Shown here one piece after another: positions 8,918 to 16,299 of a stretch of 64,000 nt of DNA. Position numbers and translations under genes: made by a program. The stretch spans positions 1 through 64,000 of the forward strand of contig NZ_SRSF01000002.1 of NCBI RefSeq assembly GCF_004803465.1, read 5' to 3'. The notes below the pieces were generated by a model. The model did no database searches and was not told where the DNA came from. It saw only the letters and a program-made list of their open reading frames with translations. The stretch comes from Neolewinella litorea (GTDB lineage Bacteria; Bacteroidota; Bacteroidia; Chitinophagales; Saprospiraceae). How positions within the stretch are numbered: position 1 is the first letter of the stretch; each line of letters begins with the position of its first letter.

Positions 8918-8933
8918 CGCTATTTTAATAGCG
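8918..8933. promoter_or_regulatory. Perfect palindrome upstream of the cas operon
   Basis: CGCTATT and AATAGCG arms (8918-8924 and 8927-8933) flank a 2-base centre, 66 bases upstream of the cas6 start. A 16-bp palindrome suits a dimeric regulator such as the WYL protein encoded in the operon. It also abuts the IS1 fragment, so it could instead be debris from that element. Confidence 0.4.
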
Positions 8934-8934
8934 A

Positions 8935-9093
8935 CCAAACTTCCAAAACACGCTCATCTACCCCGACTGCGCTACCGGTAACATAGTCAAGAACGGCAAA
9001 ACCTATTACGGCAAACAGAATCACAAGTGCAAGGACTCCGGACGCCAGTTTGTTGCCTACAATCAACACACCATCACCGAAAAGAGAATATAG
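8935..9093 (+). pseudogene. IS1-family InsA-like zinc-finger fragment
   Basis: The plus-strand frame starting at 8935 encodes about 51 residues ending at TAG 9091-9093. The segment PDCATGNIVKNGKTYYGKQN and HKCKDSGRQFV match the N-terminal zinc finger of IS1-type transposases, where the usual pattern is CPxC then CxDCGxQF. Here the first cysteine is Tyr and the last is Ser, so the finger cannot bind zinc normally. No start codon is visible and the catalytic domain is absent. A minus-strand ORF over the same bases is therefore judged to be a shadow. Confidence 0.65.
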
Positions 9094-9137
9094 TGCCTCG
9101 GGTTTTCCTACCATGGGCCAAGTTAGTTAATTCAAAG

Positions 9138-9555
9138 TTAGGCGGCGTTTCGGTACCGCTGGATAGGTTTTACTCGGTCGATCCCCTGGTGATCCCGGTG
9201 GTGGAAGCGATGCAGCCACTCCTCGATTCACTGGTAAAGCTGGCGGCCGGCGTCGGCCGGATTCAGGAAGATATGTTAATAATTAATTGCACCCCAGAAG
9301 CGCTCGATATAGACCTTGTCCAGCGCTCTCCCCTTTCCGTACATGCTGATGGCGATGCCCTGCTCTTTAAGATAATTGACGTATTCTGTACAGGTAAACT
9401 GGCTGCCCTGTTCGTAGTTCAGGATCTCGGGGGTGCCGTGCTCGGCTACCGTCTGGCGGATCACCCACAGGCTTGCTTCCGCCGCCAGGTTGTTCGCCAA
9501 TCCCCAGATCACGATATAGCGCAAATTCACGTCGATAATGGCCGTCAGTCCTGGC
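9138..9555 (-). pseudogene. IS3-family transposase (OrfB) C-terminal remnant
   Basis: The minus-strand frame reads LTAIIDVNLRYIVIWG, then EQGSQFTCTEYVNYLKEQGI, then MYGKGRALDKVYIERFWGAI, which are the DDE-core landmarks of IS3/IS150-type integrases (second Asp region, here DQGSQF has become EQGSQF, and the final Glu in YIERFW). In-frame stops occur at 9276-9278 and again after LYQ, and reading through them restores the family C-terminus (IFLNPADAG, HRDHQGIDRVKP) up to the stop at 9138-9140. The N-terminal half is missing, replaced by a recombinase remnant near 9555. Non-functional. Confidence 0.8.
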
Positions 9556-9807
9556 CAGGTTCAGGAAGTTACCGTGCACTTCGACCATTCTTTTTTTCCC
9601 GGTCTTGCCCCCGGATGACGAAGTGGTCGACCTGGATCCGGCCCCACCGCAGCTGAAGATTGTCCCCATCCGGAGGCCGAAGTAAATCCCGGCGCCGATC
9701 AACAGGGCGGTGTTGTAGCGGCGGTCGGCCATCAGGCCCTTTATGAGGGTGTTGGCCTGGGTCCACCGGAGGGGGGCGGTGGCGCTTTTGCGTCTCGGTT
9801 TTGCCAT
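9556..9807 (-). pseudogene. Tyrosine recombinase/integrase 5' remnant with frameshifts
   Basis: From ATG 9807 (minus strand) the first ~50 codons, including LIKGLMADRRYNTALLIGAG and IYFGLRMG, match the start of the catalytic domain of Bacteroidota XerD-like integrases, with the first catalytic Arg in FGLR. The frame then slips: the homology LQLRWGRIQVDHFVIRG continues in the next frame, and GKTGKKRMVEVHGNFLNL is back in the first. Two compensating indels and fusion into IS3 debris at about 9555 make this a pseudogene. The remaining catalytic residues (His, Arg, Tyr) are absent. Confidence 0.65.
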
Positions 9808-10022
9808 CCTCTTAAGGGAAGGCCGGGAGGTTACAGAAACCGCCGGTCAGGCATGGAAACGTAACCTAAAAATCAAACAGCCGGACACTGTTTCGCTTAA
9901 CTATCTGATCACCAGTAAAGTAAGTGATTTTGCTAGGTTATACTTCTACACGAAGAGCAACCTACTATAGGGCATCTCCACAGGCATACCCTATCTTGTA
10001 TTCTCACCCTCTCTCACCTTCC

Positions 10023-11063
10023 ATGCGTGCGCCAATTTTTATATCTCTGCTAGCGCTCCCCATCACCAGCTGTATTTCCACTGAAGGTGAGGAGTATACC
10101 AACAAGAGCTTTTACATAAACGGAGAGGTCTCCGGTAGCTACTCCGACTGGATCTATTTGTTTTATGAAGATGTCAAGGATAGCATTCGCGTGAAAGACG
10201 GCCAGTTTTTCTTCACGGGCAAGCTCGACCATCCGGTACAGGCCTCCATCGTTCTAGCGGGCACCTCCACCTTGACCCGGATCTACCTGGATGGGGGGGA
10301 CAAAGTTGAGGTCACAGCCGATTATCAACTGCAGGGCGAGGAACCTAGTACGGTCAATACCCTGCAGAACGTAATCATCTCCGGCTCCGCATCACAGAAT
10401 CTTTATACTTCGATGCGGACGCGCTACATCGAGCTATCAAAAGCCGATAGTACCGGGCAACAAGTGTACGAACTCATGGCCCATCTGATCGATTCGACTG
10501 GTTCCCATCCGGCGGTTGGTACTCAGTTAGCTTCGGCGGCCATCTCTCCCGATGGGCTGACGGCGGCTCACCTCGACTCCCTGTACACCCGATTTGACAC
10601 GACGCGCATGGATGCGCAGGCCAAACAGGTGTACGCAGTTGGGATGGCCAATCGTATCCGCTACACAATCGGGGACACTTTCCCGGATATACCCATCCAA
10701 CGTCCCGACGGCACGCCAGCCTATCTTTCCGAGCTTCGTGGATTGCACGTTTATGTAGACTTCTGGGCTTCCTGGTGCACGCCATGCCGGCAGCAGCACC
10801 CCCGATTGTGGGAGATCGCGGATAAAATAGCGAATAGCAGTTTGGCGATCGTGAGTATCTCCATCGATCAGGACCGGGAGAAATGGCTTCGTGCTTCGGA
10901 GGAAGATAACGTAAGCTGGTCCAGCTACTGGGACGCTGAACATCGCCTAGAGGAGGATATGATAATCAAGGCAATCCCGAAGTCCTATGTACTGAACGAG
11001 TACGGTATAATCGTGGCGATTGATCCGGAAATTGAAGATTATCACGGGTGGACTGGTCTGTGA
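10023..11063 (+). CDS. TlpA-family thiol-disulfide lipoprotein (probable DUF4369 region)
   Basis: 346 residues from ATG 10023. The 33 upstream in-frame codons are dropped because this start gives a proper lipoprotein signal, MRAPIFISLLALPITSC, with a lipobox cysteine at 17. Residues ~30-120 look like the DUF4369 beta domain often found before TlpA domains in Bacteroidota (YINGEVSGSYSDWIYLF, DSIRVKDGQFFFTGKL). The C-terminal ~140 residues form a thioredoxin fold with YVDFWASWCTPCRQQHP, the CxxC redox site, and a cis-Pro region KAIPKSY. Likely a periplasmic disulfide reductase of unknown partner. The C-terminus stops soon after the last strand, slightly short for the family. Confidence 0.88.
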   Translation: MRAPIFISLLALPITSCISTEGEEYTNKSFYINGEVSGSYSDWIYLFYEDVKDSIRVKDGQFFFTGKLDHPVQASIVLAGTSTLTRIYLDGGDKVEVTADYQLQGEEPSTVNTLQNVIISGSASQNLYTSMRTRYIELSKADSTGQQVYELMAHLIDSTGSHPAVGTQLASAAISPDGLTAAHLDSLYTRFDTTRMDAQAKQVYAVGMANRIRYTIGDTFPDIPIQRPDGTPAYLSELRGLHVYVDFWASWCTPCRQQHPRLWEIADKIANSSLAIVSISIDQDREKWLRASEEDNVSWSSYWDAEHRLEEDMIIKAIPKSYVLNEYGIIVAIDPEIEDYHGWTGL

Positions 11064-11140
11064 TAGCGTATCACTTGACCTACTATCGTTTTCACCATTT
11101 GCCTTGATGTGCGTCAACAAACTGCCAAGCAGAAAAATTG

Positions 11141-11169
11141 CTGCAACACTATTACCATAAGTGTTGCAG
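11141..11169. repeat. Stem-loop, 9-bp arms
   Basis: Arms CTGCAACAC (11141-11149) and GTGTTGCAG (11161-11169) with an 11-base loop, 77 bases after the TlpA-like gene. No T-run follows on the plus strand, so it is not a standard terminator. It is followed by a C-rich CTCCCCTACCCCC tract. Confidence 0.55.
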
Positions 11170-11293
11170 GATTCGCCCCTCCCCTACCCCCAAGACCTAG
11201 CAAACTCCCCGTCAGTACATTATACTATCCGAAGAATCTGAAACACTACTAATGAAGTGTTCCCCATGCGCATCCGACACCGCGACAAGGCTT

Positions 11294-11344
11294 AGTGCCC
11301 GCAACCAGGGCACTCTTTCCGCTTCTGTACAACAAAAGCGGAAA
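11294..11344. repeat. Two adjacent stem-loops
   Basis: First hairpin: AGTGCCC (11294-11300) and GGGCACT (11308-11314). Second: TTTCCGCTT (11316-11324) and AAGCGGAAA (11336-11344). The second is followed by a CTCCCCTCTACCCCC tract resembling the one after the stem-loop at 11141. Function unknown. Confidence 0.5.
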
Positions 11345-11703
11345 TCAACTCCCCTCTACCCCCGCCCAAAATGATCACTTCTCGGTACAGATTGGCTTGT
11401 TTCGACGGAGTTGGTTTCGTGTTTTGTAATTGGAAATGAAAAAACGCCCCCTTTCTGCTGAACTCAAGGGCCCAATAAATGGCGAGCGCAAGACCTCGAT
11501 CGCAAGGACCGCCGCGCCTTACTAACCGCCACCCAGCGGCAGGAAGCTGCTACCGGGGTACTACTGCCAATTGTTTATCGTGCTGGGTGCCGCAGTTTCC
11601 CCCCTCCGCCACCCATGACATTAGGGCGGGGTAGGTTCGCATATTCTTTGTTGAATTAACTAACACAATCCACGTCTATTCCCGCTCTTCTCCCCATTCC
11701 TGC

Positions 11704-11726
11704 CGGGCTGCAAGCCCGACGGCCCG
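11704..11726. repeat. Solo REP-like hairpin
   Basis: CGGGCT-GCA-AGCCCG hairpin (11704-11718) followed by ACGGCCCG. The same hairpin and flank occur at the right edge of the REP array (near 26036-26058), so this is probably a dispersed member of that family. Confidence 0.5.
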
Positions 11727-11754
11727 CGACGCGTACGGCCACCATCCACCTTGC

Positions 11755-11778
11755 CCGGCACCTGCGCGCCGACGCCCC
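11755..11778 (+). repeat. Dispersed 24-bp GC-rich motif, copy 1
   Basis: Starts CCGGCACC and ends CGCCCC, differing at 2 of 24 positions from the window consensus of four copies. Lies 86 bases beyond the stop of the minus-strand subunit-3 gene. The core can fold with CGGC and GCCG arms. Confidence 0.5.
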
Positions 11779-11864
11779 GGTGTCGGTTGATGATGGTCGC
11801 TTGGCAGGGCCGCCCGTAGGTACTGCGGACTGAGCTGGACCTGCTGCCTTGTGTTTCGCGGCAT

Positions 11865-12413
11865 TCAGGCCCAGGCGTTTTCACCGTCGTAAGGAATACA
11901 TCCTTCGTAGCGGCCCGGGACGGGGTTGAAGCGGAGGGTTTCGGTAACGCCCGCCTCCGAAGTAAAGTAACCCCAAATCGTCAGCTCCTTCATCATGGTG
12001 AAGAAGTGCGGCTCCCCCTGCCCCTTCCCCCGCCGTGCCTCGGCATCGAACCCCTTCAGTAGATCTGTTTTTTGGGTTGCCGTCAATGCGGCGAACCCTC
12101 GTCCGAAGGTCTTACTGGCCGCTTCGTTGAGGGTGGACAGGCCGGCTACGAAGATTTCGGTCTCCCGCTCGTCGTAACAATCGTTGACGATGGTCACCAT
12201 AAAACTCCCTACCCCGGCGGCTTTCGCACCCGGCGACTGCTCCGTATCCGGCAGGATGGTTTCCCCGATCTCGTCCAGCAGGGCGGCATCCTTCGCGGTC
12301 AATGCGCTTTGTCCTTCGTTCTCCCGCGCACATCCCGACAGAAATACCTGGCTGCCGATGAGGGTCCCCCCCAGTATCGTTGCCGTAAGTGCCAGTGCTT
12401 CTCTTCTGTCCAT
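11865..12413 (-). CDS. Gluconate 2-dehydrogenase subunit 3-family lipoprotein
   Basis: 182 residues. The N-terminus MDRREALALTATILGGTLIG ending in LSGC carries a twin-arginine motif (DRREAL) and a lipobox, so the protein is probably Tat-exported and lipid-anchored. The body (LLDEIGETILPDTEQSPGAKAAGVGSF split over ~45-75, and FFTMMKELTIWGYFTSEAG near 140-158) matches the subunit 3 family that partners GMC-type FAD dehydrogenases such as gluconate 2-dehydrogenase and glucoside 3-dehydrogenase. It is the last gene of a cluster with a Gfo/Idh/MocA protein and a GMC oxidoreductase, which supports a periplasmic sugar-oxidising complex. Substrate unknown. Confidence 0.88.
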   Translation of the reverse strand: MDRREALALTATILGGTLIGSQVFLSGCARENEGQSALTAKDAALLDEIGETILPDTEQSPGAKAAGVGSFMVTIVNDCYDERETEIFVAGLSTLNEAASKTFGRGFAALTATQKTDLLKGFDAEARRGKGQGEPHFFTMMKELTIWGYFTSEAGVTETLRFNPVPGRYEGCIPYDGENAWA

Positions 12414-12441
12414 GGGTTCGTTCTTTGCGCAGGGCCGGCAA

Positions 12442-13521
12442 TTATTGTTTCCAAAGTTTGTACGGTCGGTCTACCTCGGTGGTGAACGGTAGCATCACCT
12501 TTCTCCCCGTACCCGCTGATGCATACGCGGCGAAGATCACTTCCAGTACGGCCTTTCCATCTTCTCCGGTCACGAGGGGCTTCCGGTCGTTCTTCACGCA
12601 ATCGACGAAATGCTCAAATTCCTGGGGGAAGCCGTAGTTCCAGATCTCTTCGTACATCGTATAGCTCCAGCCCACGGTATGCCCCGCTTTTTCTACCGCG
12701 TAGCCTACTCCGGTACTGCTGTAGGTCTTTATAGAATTGCCCTGGAGAACGTCGGCGTAAGCTACTCCCCCTGACCCGTGTATTTCCGCCCGGTCGTCCA
12801 TACCGCCCGGTTTCGTCCAGCTTTCTTCCATTACCGCTACCACGCCGTCCTCGAATTCGAGGATTACGATAGCATTGTCGTCACCGAGGGTCTTATCCTG
12901 GTGTACGCTCGTCATCATTTGGGCGTAGACGGACTTGATGGCCTTGCCGGGGTGCAGCCACCGGAAGAACTGTACGGCATGACACCCCATGTCCATAGTA
13001 ACCCCACCCCCGGAAAGATTTACGTCCCAAAAATGATCCGCGTGGGGACCGTCGTGTTTTTCGGATTGCTTGAAGAGTACCGGCCGCCCCAGGGCTCCCT
13101 CGTCCAGCAGTCCCTTCAGGCGAACGTACTTGGGGGTAAAGCAGAGTTCTTCCGCGTACATCAGCTTGACGTTCGCCCTATGGCACGCTTCGATCATCCG
13201 ATCCGCCTCTTGCAAGTTCAGACAAAGCGGCTTTTCCACTACCACGTGCTTGCCTGCTTTGGCCGCTTTAAGGGTAATGTCGCAATGCAGGTGATTCGGG
13301 GCCCCGATTACTACCATATCCAGGTCGGGCAGCGCCAGCATCCGGTCCAGGTCGGTGAAACTGCGGGGGATGTTGAATTTCTCCGCGAACGCCCTGGCGT
13401 GGCCCTCGGTGGGCGACATCACCGCCACGATCTCCGCATCCGCTACCCTGCCCAGCGCTTCGGCGTGGATGGTCGATATGAACTGCGAGCCTACCAGGCC
13501 CACCTTTACCTTGTCGTTCAT
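12442..13521 (-). CDS. Gfo/Idh/MocA-family NAD(P)-dependent oxidoreductase
   Basis: 359 residues. The N-terminal Rossmann fold begins KVGLVGSQFISTIHAEAL. This departs from the usual GxGxxG, with Ser at the second glycine. The family EKP motif is in VVVEKPLCLNLQEADRMIEA near 95-115, followed by the C-terminal alpha/beta domain (GGGVTMDMGCHAVQFFRWL near 170-190, with the candidate catalytic His in MGCHAV). No signal peptide, so it is cytoplasmic. Placed between a GMC oxidoreductase and a subunit-3 protein, it probably acts on a keto-sugar made by them, as in 3-keto-glycoside pathways. That role is inferred. Confidence 0.9.
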   Translation of the reverse strand: MNDKVKVGLVGSQFISTIHAEALGRVADAEIVAVMSPTEGHARAFAEKFNIPRSFTDLDRMLALPDLDMVVIGAPNHLHCDITLKAAKAGKHVVVEKPLCLNLQEADRMIEACHRANVKLMYAEELCFTPKYVRLKGLLDEGALGRPVLFKQSEKHDGPHADHFWDVNLSGGGVTMDMGCHAVQFFRWLHPGKAIKSVYAQMMTSVHQDKTLGDDNAIVILEFEDGVVAVMEESWTKPGGMDDRAEIHGSGGVAYADVLQGNSIKTYSSTGVGYAVEKAGHTVGWSYTMYEEIWNYGFPQEFEHFVDCVKNDRKPLVTGEDGKAVLEVIFAAYASAGTGRKVMLPFTTEVDRPYKLWKQ

Positions 13522-13536
13522 AGTGAAGGGGATGGG

Positions 13537-15228
13537 TTACAAGATTCCGCGTCTGAATTGATCGGCCGCATACGTCGCGGCGCGGGCCGTGAGCGCCATA
13601 TACAAAATGGACGGGCTCTGATTTCCCGTACTCGTCATACAGGCCCCGTCGGTCACGAAGACGTTCCGGCATTCGTGTAACTGGTTGTGTTCGTTGAGGA
13701 GGGAGGTGCGCGGGTCCTTGCCCATTCTTACGCCTCCCATTTCGTGAATATCCAGGCCGGGTGCCTGCTCGTTGTCGTAGGAATACAGATCCGTACAGCC
13801 CATCTTCTCCAGCATCTTGCGGCTTTCCTCCAGGAAATCGGCAATCATCTTTTCGTCGTTCTCGTCGTACCCCACTTCCGTGACCAGCAGGGGAATGCCC
13901 CAATCGTCGGTCTGCTCCTTACTCAGGTATACCCGGTTCGACGCTTTGGGGATGGTTTCCCCCTGCATGTACATGTAGATCCGCCAGTCGCCGGGTTTGC
14001 TGAGCCGGTGCTTGAAGTCCGCCCCAAGTTGCGGGAGTCCGTCTGCAACCTTTTCCGCCCGGTTGCGGTAGGCGCCGGTGAAGATCGTATAGCCGCCCAT
14101 AAAGTCGGCATCTCTCTCCCCCAGGTTCCGGTAGTTAGCGATGATGCATTCCGTAGGCCGCGACCCGTAATAATACTTATCCCGATACCCGGGCATGGTA
14201 CCGCCCGCCCCCGCCCGGTAGTTATGGAAAGCAACGTACCTGCCCAGTAGATCGTGATCGTTGCCCAGGCCGTCGGGGAAGCGGTCAGACCGGGAGTTGA
14301 GCAGGATCAGGTTGGTATTCAGGGCGGATGCCGTCACGAAGATGATCCGCGCCCGGAAGGTAATTTCCTCCTTCGTATTCGTGTCAATGACCTTGACCCC
14401 CGAGGCTTTGCCCGTGGCCTCGTCGTATAGAATGGAGTGGACTACGGAAAACGGCCGCAAGGTCAGGTTGCCGGTCTTCTCCGCCCAGGGCAGGGTCGAG
14501 GCATTGGTACTGAAGTACCCCCCGTACGGGCAGCCCCGCATGCACAGGTTGCGGCACTGGCACTGCCCACGCCCCTGCTGAAGATGGATTTCCTGCGGAA
14601 CGGTCACCTGCGCCCACCGGCCCTGAACCAGGTGCCGGCCCGGAAAATGGTCGCGGAGGGTATCACGCATGTGTTCCTCTACGCAGTTCAGTTCGAAGGG
14701 CGGCAGAAATTCTCCGTCCGGCATGGCTTCCAGGCCGTCGTCGTTGCCGCACACGCCAATAAAGCGCTCGACGTGGGCATACCAGGGGGCCACGTCTTCG
14801 TAGCCGATGGGCCATTCTATTCCGTAACCGTGCTTTTTCGGGGCCTGAAATTCGTACGCGCTCCACCGCTGACAAGCCCGTCCCCACGTAAGCGACTTTC
14901 CGCCTACCTGGTAGCCGCGGATCCAGTCGAAGGGCTTTTCCTGGATGTAGGGGTGATCGGCGTCCCTGATGAAAAAGTGTGCCGTATCCTCTCCGAACCC
15001 CGCGGCTTTGGAGATCAAGGGATTCTCTTCGTAGAACGCCTTCGTCATCTGCCCCCGGTGCTCGAATTCCCAGGGGTTCATTGTCATTGTCGGATAGTCC
15101 TTAATGTGCCGTACATCCCTTCCCCTCTCCAGCACCAGGGTTTCTAACCCCTGCTCGCACAGCTCCTTGGCCGCCCAGCCGCCCGCTATGCCCGAACCGA
15201 CGACAATCGCATCAAATTCAGTTCTCAT
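13537..15228 (-). CDS. GMC-family FAD-dependent oxidoreductase
   Basis: 563 residues. FAD-binding GSGIAGGWAAKELCEQGLET at 12-31 and the C-terminal GMC signature with the catalytic His in DIHEMGGVRMG, then NVFVTDGACMTSTGNQSPS. A cysteine-rich insert, CQCRNLCMRGCPYGGYFST, near 225-245 resembles the iron-sulfur-like cysteines seen in GMC partners of subunit-3 proteins. It lies 15 bases before the Gfo/Idh/MocA gene and is the first of the cluster. No signal peptide; if it acts in the periplasm it would be carried by the Tat substrate subunit. Probable sugar or glycoside dehydrogenase, substrate not determinable. Confidence 0.9.
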   Translation of the reverse strand: MRTEFDAIVVGSGIAGGWAAKELCEQGLETLVLERGRDVRHIKDYPTMTMNPWEFEHRGQMTKAFYEENPLISKAAGFGEDTAHFFIRDADHPYIQEKPFDWIRGYQVGGKSLTWGRACQRWSAYEFQAPKKHGYGIEWPIGYEDVAPWYAHVERFIGVCGNDDGLEAMPDGEFLPPFELNCVEEHMRDTLRDHFPGRHLVQGRWAQVTVPQEIHLQQGRGQCQCRNLCMRGCPYGGYFSTNASTLPWAEKTGNLTLRPFSVVHSILYDEATGKASGVKVIDTNTKEEITFRARIIFVTASALNTNLILLNSRSDRFPDGLGNDHDLLGRYVAFHNYRAGAGGTMPGYRDKYYYGSRPTECIIANYRNLGERDADFMGGYTIFTGAYRNRAEKVADGLPQLGADFKHRLSKPGDWRIYMYMQGETIPKASNRVYLSKEQTDDWGIPLLVTEVGYDENDEKMIADFLEESRKMLEKMGCTDLYSYDNEQAPGLDIHEMGGVRMGKDPRTSLLNEHNQLHECRNVFVTDGACMTSTGNQSPSILYMALTARAATYAADQFRRGIL

Positions 15229-15578
15229 AAGCCTTTCCCTTACGTCTGCCGCATTCTTCCCATGCCGGAACTTCGGGCTTTAAGCTAAGCTTTTTCCGTA
15301 AGTAAAGTCCGCTTTATTGCCCTTTTCCGCTGTCGATCGGCCCGTACCTGTTGGTGGCGCTCTCGTCTTCCGTTTCCAGCTAAAGGCTTAAAAATTCTCG
15401 GAATCGGAACCCGCCACCACGGACTCGATGCCACCGGATGGCGTAGGTGTCCGGTACCGTGACCAGTCGGATGGTGCCCCGATCCGCTGCCTTGCTGCCC
15501 AATCTTGAGCGGAATGGTGCGGATCACGGTTGTAGGGGGATGTTTTACCACGCCCCGGCACCCGCGCTCCGCCGCCCC
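15229..15578. other. Gene-free stretch upstream of the GMC cluster
   Basis: 350 bases. An 88-residue minus-strand ORF (15285-15551) is arginine/histidine-rich with no recognisable motif and is not annotated as a gene. The right end carries copy 2 of the dispersed 24-bp motif. No terminator or clear promoter was seen. Confidence 0.5.
15555..15578 (+). repeat. Dispersed 24-bp GC-rich motif, copy 2
   Basis: One difference from the window consensus (GCT for GCG in the middle). It ends one base before the stop codon of the small minus-strand membrane gene at 15579, so it lies immediately downstream of that gene. Confidence 0.5.
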
Positions 15579-15776
15579 CTATCCTTCTTTTTTGGCGAAC
15601 CGGCCGCGTAATCCGAGGGCCAGCCCCAGGCAGACCACGATCAGCACCACGTTGTAGTACCAGGGCATGTTGCCCCCGAACACGCCGTACTTGAGGCCAA
15701 AGTAGCTGCCGAAGTAGACGAGGCTCATGAGTAGGAAGAGACCGATGCCGGGCTTGTCCTTTCTAATCGGTTCCAT
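15579..15776 (-). CDS. Small two-helix membrane protein
   Basis: 65 residues with two hydrophobic helices (about 11-31, GIGLFLLMSLVYFGSYFGLK, and 38-57, WYYNVVLIVVCLGLALGL), a short hydrophilic N-terminus and a basic tail. It overlaps the end of the preceding gene by 14 bases, which suggests translational coupling. The family is not recognised. Real coding is supported by the clean two-helix pattern, the matching architecture of its neighbour and the conserved-looking overlap. Function unknown. Confidence 0.6.
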   Translation of the reverse strand: MEPIRKDKPGIGLFLLMSLVYFGSYFGLKYGVFGGNMPWYYNVVLIVVCLGLALGLRGRFAKKEG

Positions 15777-15990
15777 GCGGGGGGTATTTTTTGAGGTCGC
15801 GGCGGCGATACTGCCACAGGGCCACCTCGGCCAGGATCACCGCGACAATGAGCGCGACCCACTGCTGCTGGCTCATCTCGTTGCCGAAGACGAGGTACTT
15901 TACCACGAAGTAGACCAGAACGGGCACCCAGGCCAGGGCGGCGTGAAATTTGCTCCTGTGGCGCTGGCGGTTGTCTTCCATGGGGGGCAA
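15763..15990 (-). CDS. Small two-helix membrane protein
   Basis: 75 residues (ATG 15990, or 15981 for MEDNRQRHRS). A basic N-terminus is followed by two hydrophobic helices (about 19-37, AALAWVPVLVYFVVKYLVF, and 44-60, WVALIVAVILAEVALWQ) and a basic tail. Its topology parallels the next gene, so the two may be a paralogous or paired unit. A strong inverted repeat lies just upstream of the start. No family recognised. Confidence 0.6.
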   Translation of the reverse strand: MPPMEDNRQRHRSKFHAALAWVPVLVYFVVKYLVFGNEMSQQQWVALIVAVILAEVALWQYRRRDLKKYPPHGTD

Positions 15991-15999
15991 AAATAAAGA

Positions 16000-16022
16000 G
16001 ACCCAGGCAAATTGCCCGGGTC
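16000..16022 (-). terminator. Strong inverted repeat followed by T-rich tract (minus strand)
   Basis: GACCC and GGCAA arms pair with TTGCC and GGGTC (16000-16022). On the minus strand the stem is followed by TCTTTATTTTTG, so it may end transcripts from the HTH gene at 16300-17322. It also lies only 10 bases before the small membrane gene start at 15990, so attenuation of that gene is possible. Confidence 0.5.
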
Positions 16023-16299
16023 CTTAGTTATACGACTGTGTTGTCCACAGCGTCTCTCATGAAAAATAAACCTAATTCTTTGTTCCTTGCGCCTGTGGGG
16101 CTTAGAACTACCGCTAAGATACGGTCTTTTCTTTTTATCGTATTTGGCATTTTATGCTACAGCATACATGCCAGATTATCGAATATCAATAAGGCTGTCG
16201 TTTTCGGCCGTTTGGTAGAATAGACGCCCGGGGGTCATCAAATGTTTGATCGGGGGGTCGAATTTATTTTTTTTAACACATTTATCGTTTCCGCTAAGC
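16023..16299. other. Gene-free stretch with IS21-end-like motifs
   Basis: No credible gene. Near 16230-16264 two GGGGGTC blocks flank the palindrome ATCAAA-TG-TTTGAT, and the second is followed by GAAT. This echoes the repeats at the IS21 end at positions 190-291 and may be an old IS trace, but no transposase remains. Confidence 0.35.

Larger units (their letters stand above)
11064..11864. other. Gene-free stretch with stem-loops and REP-like sequence
   Basis: About 800 bases between convergent genes, with no credible coding sequence. A 74-residue minus-strand ORF at 11660-11884 has low-complexity composition and overlaps the neighbouring gene end. The stretch holds three stem-loops (11141-11344), one REP-like hairpin (11704-11726) and one copy of a dispersed 24-bp motif (11755-11778). 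Confidence 0.6.

Noticed and set aside
8920-9114. 64-residue minus-strand ORF with a hydrophobic stretch
   Set aside because: The plus strand carries a clear IS1 zinc-finger fragment over the same bases.
1-10000. CRISPR repeat array near the cas operon
   Set aside because: I looked for 28-37 base direct repeats with regular spacers on both sides of the operon and found none.
11660-11884. Minus-strand ORF of 74 residues
   Set aside because: Low-complexity arginine/glycine composition, overlaps the subunit-3 gene end and REP-like DNA.
15285-15551. Minus-strand ORF of 88 residues
   Set aside because: No motif, odd composition (His/Arg/Pro), ends in repeat DNA.
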